A stretch of DNA of 43,334 bases, taken from assembly GCA_034096865.1 (NCBI GenBank), contig JAWQFJ010001207.1, positions 15,001-58,334 on the forward strand. Reading direction: 5' to 3'. Below the pieces are notes generated by a model. The model saw nothing but the letters and a program-made list of their open reading frames with translations. It was not told the DNA's origin and did not search any database. Below, piece by piece: positions 10,901-22,900 of the stretch (position 1 is the stretch's first letter; each line of letters opens with the position of its first letter). A program made the translations under genes and the position numbers. Source of the stretch: Theodoxus fluviatilis. Lineage: Eukaryota; Mollusca; Gastropoda; Cycloneritida; Neritidae.

Positions 10901-13900
10901 AGGCCCCGCCCCCCCAGGGTGTTGTCCAGCCCTCTGCCCCCACCCCTGCCCCCAAGCCCACAACACAGTTAGCCCCCCTCCAGCCCCACCAGTCCCTCCA
11001 GCCCTTTCAGCCCCTCCAGCCCCACCAGCCCCACCAGCCCCACCAGGCAGCAGGCGTAAGTTGAAGCCCAGCCCTCACCTCCTCTCCCTTCCCATCTGAC
11101 TGTTGTCCCAGCTTCAGAAAGCTTGTGTGTGCCGTAACTCACCAACTTGACGGGTTGTAGTGTAGATTAGTCGCTTGCTTGCTATGTTGATTAACAAGTT
11201 TGTCCCTGCTTGCAAGAAGGTTTGTAGTTGCTGTGATGAATTGCCTGCAGTAGGCTTGTTGTAAGGTTTGTGTTTAGCGCTTCTGCCATCACTGCATGCT
11301 GCTGGTGTGGCCACATGGCTGACAGAGAGGGGAATGGAGGGGAATGGTGAGGTACTTAATATGTGCGTCAAAGGAAAAGTCGTGCCCTTGGAGAAGCTAA
11401 GATTTTGTGAAGGTTGTGATGTTTCTGTCATGATTTCTAGCCGTATTGCAGCATTTCATATGAAGTCGTGCTGAGAATTTTGTTTGAAAATCTCACAACG
11501 GGTAATTCATTATTGAAGTGTGTGAAATTGTCATCAACCTTAGTCTCATTTTGAAATCAAGCACAATCCATAGCAATTATTATTCATAAACAAACCAAAT
11601 CAACCAACCAAGAAACCAAACTATCCAATGGGCCCAACTATCTGCCCAACCACCCATCCACTGCATGATAGACTTGTACGTCTGCTGTCATTTAGGATTA
11701 CCCTACCTTGATAAGGCAGATGAAGAGTTCGGGTATGGGCACAGATTGGATGGAGAGCATGGTATGAGGAATGAATGGTTGTCATTAACCCTCTAACCAG
11801 CTGCAACAGAGGAGAGGGGGGGAAAAAAAGGAAGAAAAAGAGAAAACAAAGAAATATCAGGTATTGCTACTTGATCCATACAATGCAACCAAGGCCAGTT
11901 CTAGATATTGTACATCTCCCTGCCCACTGTGTGAACCAAACCACAGCCATCCACCCCACTCCCTTCCCATGTGCATATTTTAACTGCCTTGCAGTTTCTG
12001 GCTGAGCTAATATATTTTGCAATAGTTTTCACTGTATGCCTTTACCCTATCATATGAATGGTCACTTATTTCTTGTTGTTGACCTCAACGCAGCTGTTTT
12101 TGTTTGTCCTAATGCCAGAGAGATGTGCCAGTCTTACTGACCAACAGATCTAGATGCTTTGCTGCTCTTGTTTGCAGTCAAATTGAGTCATTAAAACAAA
12201 ATAAAGTCGTTTTTGTTCTTGCCCCATTTTTCTAATATTCTAATGTGTTCCTTTATTAATGAAACTTTCTGTTTGTGCCTCTGGTGTTTTGTGTTATCTT
12301 TTAACGGTACAGCTATGAGTATGAGTAATTTATTACTTTGTGTTGCTTGGGATGGATTTCATTTCATTCTATTCTCGTCTAACATCGTCAATTCAACTTT
12401 TACCAATGTTTCACATTTGAAAATTACTTACATAGCTCCGGTATGTGCATTGCTTTTTTTGTGTGCACTTACACTTTCAGAGTATGTTGCATTTTGGTTG
12501 TCTTCTGTCCATGCACATTGATGAAGTAACCTTTTTTCTTTGAAATGACTGACTGATATCTTTTGCATTGCTTGTTATGGATAATTTTGGTCCCAAGTTT
12601 GGATTTGCTTCCTTCTGTTCAAATGTCCTACTCAAGTTATTGTTTTCCCTTTGTTGTTGTTTCTAATGAGTGTTTCCTGATTGGTTTACCAAGTCGTGAA
12701 TAACTGTAATGCATGCTTTTACTGCAGTGGTTTTCACCCACGTTTTGGTTTCAGTTTGAGTTTTCCCTTTTTCAGTTTGTTTAATTTATTATTTTATTTA
12801 TTTATTGGTTTATTTGTGTGTGGGAGCACCCAACTCATCGCATGGTCATTTTTGTCTGCAATCCTTGTGCTTTTTCCCCCCTTGTAGAATGGTCATCTTT
12901 ACCGCCCGGGTTCCCAGGTTCCTCGAGGAGGGAGCTCCCCAGATCTGAGCCGTGTGCCCGTAGATCGCCCGCCTGTAGCTAGTAGACCTTTGTCCCAGGC
13001 CGGACCTGTAAGTGGACAGAGGGCACTGCTTTTCCGCGGCCTGTCTTGGCCTCCTGTTGTGTGGGCTGACTGAGCGAAAGAGTGTGTCTGAGCGCTGGTG
13101 TTCCTTCTTGGTGGTGGATGTGATTGTAGCCAGCCAGCCAGCTTTTCATGCTCAAACCCCTACACATGTGCAGCGGCTAGAGCTTGTGCTTTGTTCTCAT
13201 GATGCCTCGTGAGTGATCTGAGGTGCTAGTTACAACTATGGGCTGTCTTCTGGAGGAAAGGAAAATAGAAGAATCCTCCATACGGAATTCTTTCAGTAGC
13301 TGATTCAAGGAAAAAAATCCTCTTGGAAGTGCCTGTCAGTTAGCTAAAACAAAAAGTGAAGTATCTTTTTTTATCTATAAAATTGAGATACAGTGCTTCT
13401 TGAAGTAGTTCTGAAGAGACCAAGGTATGTTGGAGCTTGAAACAGGTGTGAGCCACAATACTAATAAGTTCCTCCTTTTATTGACTGCCGCAGTATACAG
13501 TGCCTCGGAGAGTGTATGCCTCGCTGTAATATTTGTAAAATTATGAACTTGATAAAATAATGCCATTATGCAAATGTTGGTGTTCTCTAAAAAAAATCAT
13601 ACTGCCATTTCTTTCTTGTCCTTTGCTGTGAAGAAGTGATGGAAAGCTAAATGCCTGCCTCTCTTCATGCCAAACTTGCAGTTTTTCTTTCCTGCTGGAA
13701 AATAAATTGTGGCTTGTTCTTTGAATGCCTTAGAAGCAGCTAAATATGAAAATGATTGGCTTCTGATGAGACCAAAAAAACACCAAAAAAGTTGTGGTTG
13801 CAGTAACCCAACCATCCCTATTTTTTCCTGCCAACCCTAAACAATTTTACAAACATGGAAAGAAAAAGTGAAAAGAAGAAGAAAAAACTGAACAACAAAC

Positions 13901-16900
13901 TGCATGCTGAGCCATCTTCATCACGAGCACTATTTAAGTAGAAAAGCATTTTCTAATGAAAGTTTTTGATTGACATTCAGACAAATCAACTGCATACCTG
14001 ACATTTCTTAAAACGCACACAAACATTCGCACATGTGTGCAGTCTCAATCTAGCCTCCTTTATTAAAAAACCCAAAGGCCTACTCTATTTTTTTTTCATT
14101 GTTGCCATGTGTCACGTGCTCGACTTGGCTCATTCTTTTACATAATAATAATAAGTCTAGGGGAAACACACACACGTACAGTCGAACAAGCAACACTATC
14201 TCACACAGTAATTCTATCAAACGATGTAACACGACAATAAACAGTAAGGACAAATTTCAAAATTAAATCACTTTAATTTGTTTCAATAACAATTAAAAAA
14301 ATATTTGACTAAAGGTTAGTAATGATAATTCAATTCAATCTCTAACTCAGACTAAATGTGGCTCGCCAACCAAATAAAGTGAACTTATCTGCTTTGAAGA
14401 GTGCATCCGTCAACAAGCGCAACGGTAGTCCTGAAATGAGGTAGCCGTGATCAGTCAGCACACAGAGTCTTTGCACAACAAACTGTACAGGCCAGTGGAT
14501 GCACTGCAGAGGACCACTGATTATATTTCAAAATCTGGACTCCAAGTGTGATCGGCGATCGAGAAGAAGAAGATCAGTCAGCACACTAGGAGGGTAGAGA
14601 GGGGAAGGGGAGCAGGGGGCAACTGGTGCGCAGGCAGACACGATAAACCGCGACGAAACGTGAATTTCACCCTGGTAACGGGTGAATGTGGAAGAAGGTA
14701 GTCCTTTCTGTAGAAACTTGTCCGTAGATTCCAACGCTGGAAAGCGAGGTGACTTGACCCTTCACCCGGGAGACAGGGCAGAAACTGGAGTGTCTTGCTC
14801 TTAGATTCCAACACTGGAGAGTACGGTGGCTTGACCTTTGACCCAGGGGTGGGCGCCTCACTCCCTGTCGGCTGTGTGGGGGAGAAGAGCCGTGGGGGTG
14901 GTCCCGCCCAGACACAGGGAAGGAGGGGATTATATATCCGAGGTACGGACGCCTTCGAAACCTGTGCTCTCTCTTCCAATGAGAACACTCGGGCCACGCC
15001 CGCTTTCCCTCACTGTCCAATCACACGTTCCCCATATAAAAGGGTAGTCATTCATCGGATGTCTTCAGTCAAGCTTTAACAATGAGGCCAATCACTCATC
15101 CCCGCGCCGCTAGCCAGTTCGAAATGTGTACAAAGTTTTTAATTGGTTGGCCATGACTGGATGGATGGCGCTTCATGGCCGATTAGCCTAATGGTCATGC
15201 AGGCCATTAAGCACAAAAATCACTAGAACAGTTCAACGCAAACGCAAGGCAAGTCACGGTGTTCCTAGTCACTTGTTTCTTACGAATCATGCAGAGAGCG
15301 ACGCCGTGGGTCAACTCTCAGCTCTCACACACAACGGAGCAGGGCTGGCAAGCAGTGACATGCTATCGTTACTATTTTTAGAACAGTTGGCGGCCACACT
15401 AACTCACACAACACGGGTTAGTAAACACAATAAATTCATGTGAAAAGGGAGAGGGGGTGGGTGATCTCGCCACACCATGTTACCTTGACCACAACTTTTG
15501 TTGTTGTTGGCCGGAACTGATATTTTGAAGAGCTTTCTCTCCTATGGACTTGGGGTGTGAGTCTCATGCTGTTGCCCTGGAGTTGCCTCCCTTTCCCTGC
15601 TAACTCTTTTGGAATGAAGGCAGTCTGTGTGGACCTGCTTGCCCAATGGGAAAAGACTACCAACAGGGGCGGGTTTCAAAATGCGAAGATCTCGGTAGAT
15701 CTATGCAGATCTCGCCGAATGGGCAGTTTCATTCTTTGCTTGCTAGCGAGCCAATCGTAGACGAGCGTAGATTGAGCGAGGCAGCTTGAGAGGTGCCTAG
15801 CTTTTAAGATTCAAGATGGCGGACAGCATGAGTACAGTGCGCGCCGCCATCTTGGAGACAAAAGTTCGGCGTGGATGCGTTGACCTGCATTCGATGTGTA
15901 AACTGTAGGAGGTTTCACGATCTATTAATGCATTCAACATACACCTTTGATAAATTAATGCTGTGCATGGCTTATATTTTCTTTGGATGGGTTGCTAGTA
16001 CAGTAGTCGCCGCTTATTAAAAACACTTTTCTCGGTCCCAATGTGTTTTTATTAACCGATTGCGTGTTGAACATGTCCATCAGTAACGATGTAAATCCGG
16101 ACCGGACCAACTGTATTTAATAAACGGCTGTTTTTATTAACCGCGTTTTTTATAAGCGGCGACTACTGTATCTCGAAATAGAGCGTTTTCTGAGTGAACC
16201 GGCAACACGTCGGCCATTGAAATGTGGCTAGTTCACCTCTTGTCGTGACGTCTACGCATGCGCATTAGTTCGTCACGTTGGGTAGTTTCTTTTTTAGCTA
16301 GCTCTTACTGCGAAGCAAGATCTTGCGACCAAGATCGACTACCTATTTTGAAACCCGCCCCTGCACTAACACCTGCCCTGTGGAGTGTGCATGCGCATGG
16401 ACATAATTTTCTAACAGCTGAACGGCTGCATGGTATTTTTGTTTTGCAAAATTTGCATGGTCTATTGATGACAGACATGAAATAAGGTGGTTGAATAAAT
16501 TGTTGACATTTTGAAAAGGTTGGTTATTCACATATTCATTATGAATCAAACACATTATCCCAGAAATTATACTCACCAATTGAAGTTTTTGATGCCTGCA
16601 TTACCAGAACATGCAGAAAAGTTGGGAAGTGTACTCTTTTATATTTTCTAGTGGAATGCAAAGTTGTAATGGAAAGATATGCCATGGTAAAGCATTGTTG
16701 ATGATAGGACACTTGAAAAAAAGAAGAGAGATTTATTTGTGTTTTTTTTTAAGGCAAATGGGTTTTTCCCTGATACTCAATGAATGCAGTATTCAAGTTA
16801 CTGAGTCAAACCCATAAAACAAAGTATTATTGTTGGACAAGACCACCACTAGTTGAATGCCTTCATATTTTGCCTGAATCTCCTCATAATCTTTCTCACA

Positions 16901-19900
16901 ATTTTCAAGCATTATTTCAATTATGCTTGGCATGGAATTTTCAGATCTTCATCCTTCTTCTTCATAAAGAATGTCTGCATATATTTGTGATCTGGTCCTT
17001 ATTTGACTGCATGATTACTTCAAAACTCCCTGTTGTTACGCTTGTTATGTTTGGTTATTAATGCCCAGTATATTGACAAGACCTGAAGTTCCATCCTGGC
17101 CCTGAATAAATGGAGTTCCCTGCATGCTGACTGTGGCTGTGCCTCTCTTTCTAGCATGGGAATGTGGTTCACGCCCGCAGTGGCTCAGACCCCGTCCGAA
17201 CTGAAATGTCCCTTGAGCCTGTAAGTGAAAGTGAAAGGGCACTCGTTGGTTTCTGCTCCCTCCTCTCATGCACGTGTCCCAAACCTGGCAGTTGTGGGCA
17301 TTGGGTGATTGTTCAAAAGATGGTTTTTGGTCTGTGGTTGGAAGTAAAGGGTGTTTACTAATGCGCATTTTCTTGAGTTTGACTTTCAAGTGGATTGGTT
17401 GAACTTTGGGTTGAGTTTTACGTGCACAGTCAAGATGGCCGTGAGTATGTGGGTTTGGGATGACAAGTTAGGCTGGATTGCATTTTGGTGTGGAATGTGT
17501 GGTGTGTTGCTGATAACAATGCTGTTTTGTGCAAATTGACTAATACCTTTGTTGTTTTTGAGTGAATCTTTAATTTTTAATTAATCTTAAACAAGATTGT
17601 TTTTGTCATTGTTGTTATTGATGTTGGCATCACAATGCTCATTTTTGTCATCATCTTTGCTCCCTACCATCTTTCTTGTCACTGTTGCAATCATCTCCTT
17701 TGTCCTTGCCTGGGACAGTTCAAATCAGGTTTTTGTAATGTTTTGCACTGGTTTGTTCCGAGATGTACTGCCAGTATTAGTGGATATTGTAGTGTTTGTA
17801 CTCTACATTTAGAGCTTCAAACTGGGGATAAGTTCCTCTAAACTAGGTGTGAGCACTAGTTATGTACCTCAAAACAAATGATAAAGAGGTGCTTCTTTTT
17901 ACTTGTGTGAATGATCAAGTTTACAAGTTTGTTGGTATTAGTATGCTGTAGACTGAAATGCAGCCATGATGGTGGATGTGTCTCATGGAAACGCCACAGA
18001 GCAAGGAGAGTGCAGGTTTTGGGGGGTAGGTGTTAGTCTGTCTAAAATAAATTAACGCATGGTGGAGCATGGCACCATTGTTTTATTTTGAAATAACTTT
18101 GATTTTGTTCCATTAAACCTGAAGCATGAGACTGTTGGTAGCCAATTTTACTCTAGCTTTGTATTTTGATTCCCCCTCTTCACAGGCAAGGAAAGAAATA
18201 TGACAACAGATTTAGTATTACCAGTACATGTAGTAATATTTTCAAATTTAGTAATGCTAGACAACAAACTACTTCACAAGATTTTTGAAGCAATGAATGA
18301 AATTGAAATAGATAGTAAAAGAGAAAAGTTAAGAATGTTGTGCTCACTTTTTGATGTTGTCGCATGATCATAACAGCTCTTGTTGTCTGTCCAGTCTTAG
18401 TCACTCTATCAAAAATTATTTTTTTTCTTTCTCCTCATTCCTCTCTTCAGACTTTTCCAGTAGTTAAAAGTTAGCTCTCACCTTCTATTAGCTGGAATGA
18501 ATCTACCCAGAAGTGCAAGTGTCAGCTTGGTGTGTTTCTGCAAGTGAAGTTCATGCATGTTGATCAACCAGTGGGAATGATGACCAATGTATGGATCTAC
18601 TTTTGTTCCGTTTTTGTCCCCATCTCCACTTCTGTTTCCCCCACCTTCTCCTCCTCCTCCTTTGTGTCTGTGGAGGTGCCATGCCGTAGCCTGCCTTGTG
18701 TGATGTTTTCAGGCGCCCACACATCTGCGTAGTTACTCTGACATAGCTACACCCATGGCGCCCCCTAGGCGACCTACCGACTCTCCCAACATGCAAAATG
18801 CCCGAGTAAGTTTTGAGGACGCACGAAGCAAGTTACTGCATGGCAGAATTTGAGGCGTAACCTAGTACGTTATACGTACTACACACAAAAAAGAATACTA
18901 CGTCTAAAGTTGTTGCCAAATCGTTTTAGGAGAAATGAGAAAATTTTCCAGCGGAACTAAAGATGGCAGTCTTTGAAGGGCAGATTGTAGAGAAGCTAAT
19001 AATGTGACAGTTTAAAAAATGTCAAGTTGAAAGCAGTTTAGGAACTGTCGCACTATTTTTTAATTTGTCAGAAAAAATATTGTGAAAGTGATGCTAGTTT
19101 GTGCATTATATTCCACATTGGAGCACCTTTGACAGAGTAATAATCAATAATAAATTCCTATAAGAAATGTTTCTTAGTGCAAGTAAGCTCAGCCGAGGGG
19201 AAAGAAATCTGAATTATATCTCGGAGAAGATTAATTTAAACATAATGTATCTATGACATTTACTAGTAAGACCAAACTGTAGACAGAATTGGAAGCTGTT
19301 AACTGGGCAGTACATGGAAAAAGTAGGGATACCTGCAGCAATGCGGCTGGCTGACTGCGGGTCAGTGTGAAGAACTGACAGTGTTTTGTCGCTCCACACA
19401 GCTGGGCTATGAGAGGCCCAAGTCCCAACATGACCTGCCCAGCACGCAGTCCCAGTACGAGGCTGCACTCAGCCGCCAGGGCTCAGGGAATCTCGTAAAC
19501 AAACCTCACCAATTCCTCCAGCACCAGCAACGACAACCCTCACAACCCTCGCCTTCAAGAGGCATGGGAGTTGGCGTAAGTCTGCTGCCAGACAGAGAAA
19601 CAGACTGCCGCTTCATCCTCATCTTCCCACTTCATCTCGGAAGCTGCGGGCCTTCCTCATCTCTGCTGCACCCCCTGCCTGTTCTTTTCTAGCCCCCACC
19701 CCCGACCCCCCTACCCCAGCATGATTGGCGATTTCACCCCCCCCCCCCCCCCCTTCGTCCACATCCCACACCTTGTCCTCATCCTTGCCTTGCAGGCTTG
19801 TTGCATGAGCAATTTTCTTTCCAGCGCATTAACTGCATGTCAGGAGGCAGAGAAGACCTCATGTCTCCACCTCCCGCCTGTGCACTGGTTGAATGTTCTA

Positions 19901-22900
19901 ACCCACAGATGGAGCACTACACTGCATCCACCTCTACTTAATTTTTCCATGCTTGTGTTGCCAGGTGTTGCAGATTGGACAGGGCTAGGTGTAATTGTTT
20001 CCCCCCTGTGGCGAGGGAATGGCCAAGAATATTGAGAGGTAGCTGCAGCTTATGGATCTGAAGTGTTCCGAGGCAGTGCCGTTATTGAGTGCGTTGTACC
20101 GAGTGGAGAACTGCTAGAGATCTGAGCAGTGTTATATAGATTGGCATCATGTTTGTTACTCTTTAATTCTTAGAAAAAGTTTTTGGAGAGTTCAACATGT
20201 TTCATAGCAATTGTGCCATAGGTGAACATGAAATACCAGTTAGAAAACTTTTTTAAGGTAATGTTTGCAAAAGTATTTTGAATCATGCAGAAAAGGTTTG
20301 AAAAAAACCCACATTTGAATTGTAATCAACATAGTGATTGCTATCAAGGGCAGAGTAAGGCGTCTGTGGGGAAAAGATAGTGAGATGTTTTTCAGATGAT
20401 TTCAGTAGCAAGTGGTGTGTCTCTGATGTATGCTGCAGATGCATTGCTTCTTTGCCAGAATACAAACATTATGTAATTGCCAGTTACTAACTCTGCCCTG
20501 CTGAACTACTCACCCAGAGTACAACATTGGTTCTTGCTAGAAATATACTGCGGATCGGACTACATTGGAGCAAATGGCCAGAGTCTATCAATGCTCCCAC
20601 CCCCTTGTCAGCAGGAATTCCTCCAGGCTGCCAGGCATTTGACGCCTGCCCACTTCAGCAGCTCAACCAGGGGTGCTGCAGCTCAGGACCAGACCATTAT
20701 GTCAGGGTTGCACGTAGTGTTTACATGCTGACCAGCTGATCTAGATGAAGAAGGGAACAAACTAGAAAAACTTCCTTTGCCAATCTTGCCTAACGTGGTC
20801 ATAGCTTCTAATAAAAATTACTGATGAAAAATTAGTGTGCATGCTCTTATATATTGGGGTTGACATTTGTGGGAAACTACTTTTTATTGCATTTTTGGTG
20901 ATGGGATTATTTGAATGGTAATGTAGTGGTTCCTTTCAGATGGGAAAGCATGTGTGTTGGTGTCAGTGTAGTCAAGAATTTAGTTTCTGTGACTTGGGCC
21001 CAATTTGCAGTGAGCGTGTGCCACCTGATGTAGTTTGAGCATTTCATTCAGTTGCACAGTTTGAATGATGAATTTCAATTTATCTCTTGTATTGATAATG
21101 ATTTTTTGGTGAAATGTATGCATTAACTTTTTTCTTTTTTTGTATAATGATTTTGTACTTATCCAATTGATTTTCTGTTGAGCATGTTATTTGCTTTCAG
21201 TGAAGTTAGCAGTGCTCAAGACTTGTACATTAATTTCCTTCATGTTGTGAGTTGATCGCTGGCATTTGTTTCTGCTCTAACTTCATTAATGGAAAACTCA
21301 GTAGCCCAGAATGTTTTTGGCTGCGGACATTGTAATAGTTTATTGGTAGCATAGAAAGAGTGCAAAGCTCACTGGTTGGTGGGTTGCAGTAGTTTGCAGC
21401 TCTAGGAGAATGAGAGCTAAGTGGGGCTTTCCCCTGGCATGGCATGGACACTGCTGTACTGACTGCTTTCCTCTGTGTCCTTCCAGTCCCACAACAAGTC
21501 TGCAGCTCCCTCAAAACCTACAGAGAAGGAAGTTCAACGCCCGAGAACCTCCGCCTGTCTGACCTCGACCATCTACCCCATTCTCACACAGGTACATGTG
21601 TGTGCTGTCTGATCTTGTCTGCCCAATAGCAGTCTAGTGGGCTTGTTTGCCAAGCTGCCCTGCTCCATCTTCAAGAAGGCTGCAATGTAAAATAGATGCA
21701 AGCCGTCTGGCTTCATCTGCCAGGTTTTATCATGGGTACATGTCAAAGCTATCTCATTTCCACCAGGTTCCAATACATGTGCACTATCATGTGAAGTTTA
21801 CACCATTTGAAAGCAGGTTTGCTGGTTTTTCATGAGACATTTGTAAGTTTCTCAAGAAGTGTGTTCAGGTAATGAATTATCTGTCTTCAGCAGTACTTAA
21901 TTCAAACTGCTCCATGAGAATGGCGTTCCTCCAAATCGAGGTCATAGATACGAGTGATGTCTGCTAACATTGATGTCTTATATCTCACTGTGAGATGAAA
22001 GACCTCATCATAAGAATGTCACAAATAAGGCATCACTGCATTTTGCAAAAATAAGAAGCTTGTTAATTTTACAGTGTGCTTGTTTTGTTGTACTGACCCT
22101 TCAAGGTCAAGGAGAATATGTAACAATAACAACAACAGTAGCAACTGAAGCAACAGACCACTGTTACATTCTTTGTCAACTATAGATTGATTATTTTTTC
22201 ATGCCTTTTGTCACAGCTGAAGGATGACTATCGAGAGCAGTACCGCCGCATGGGACGGCCAGTGCAGAGGACGGAGGTGATCGACGAGCTGCGCAACGCC
22301 TTTGACCTGGTGGAGAAGTCGTGCCCGGGGCTGGCCGACGAACTGGTCACCAAGCTGATCCGCTTCATGGGCAGGGATGCACTCCCCTCACACCAAATCC
22401 AAGCTGCCCTAGAGAAAATCAAGAGGTGAGTGAGGGGCTTCAAAGTTGTGCTTTTCCTTTTCTAGCATGGAAAAGAAGTTTAACTATAAACTATACGCAG
22501 GAATGGTGCTCATTAGAGTGCATTTGTATTAGTGACTGAGCTTTTTATCTGTCAGAGGTAGACATATTTCAGCCTGGAATATAGTTCCTAATAGAAAGGT
22601 AAAATTGTTTCATATGAAAAAAGTTTTGGTTCTCTATTTTATGTTGACATTTGGAAATAAATTGAGTTCATGTAACCAATAGAGTTTTACAGTGTTGTAG
22701 AAAAAATTTAGAGCTGGCCTTCAAGATTGAAATGATAATGACCATTTACATCCATGATCACAGTGTTTGTGGAATTTCTTAATCCTCGAAGCTGTTAAGC
22801 TGATAAGAAGCAAGATGTTTGTAAAATTAAATGGTTTGGATTAATCAGATGCACATGTTTATAAATACTTCCAAATGCAGGGTCTGTATCTTTATATAAT

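Larger units (their letters stand above)
14110..15360 (+). mobile_element. Possible solo LTR (Ty3/gypsy-like)
   Basis: The stretch starts TGTCACGTG and ends CAGTGACA, giving matched TGTCAC...GTGACA ends. Near its 3' side it carries CCAAT boxes and a TATA box, the layout of an LTR U3/R. No open gag or pol frame is present. I could not find a matching 4-5 bp target duplication (flanks CCATG and TGCTA), so the boundaries and identity are tentative. A 108-bp LINE insertion sits inside it. Confidence 0.35.
15664..16363. mobile_element. MITE-like DNA element with 19-bp terminal inverted repeats
   Basis: The ends are perfect inverted repeats: CAGGGGCGGGTTTCAAAAT at 15664-15682 and its complement at 16345-16363. 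The CAGGGGCGG start resembles hAT-type termini. No transposase frame is present. The flanking octamers (ACTACCAA and CACTAACA) do not match, so a target duplication is not confirmed. A second element is nested at 16001-16168. Confidence 0.7.

Noticed and set aside
14578..15020. Two overlapping - strand frames of 117-139 residues
   Set aside because: They lie in the LTR-like block in two frames with no recognisable domain; probably chance.
15170..15225. tRNA-derived SINE box A (TAGCCTAATGGT)
   Set aside because: No matching box B at the right spacing and no tail.
17428..17443. 11-nt microexon CACAG|TCAAGATGGCC|GTGAGT
   Set aside because: It would shift the kinase frame; the phase 0-0 chain is complete without it.
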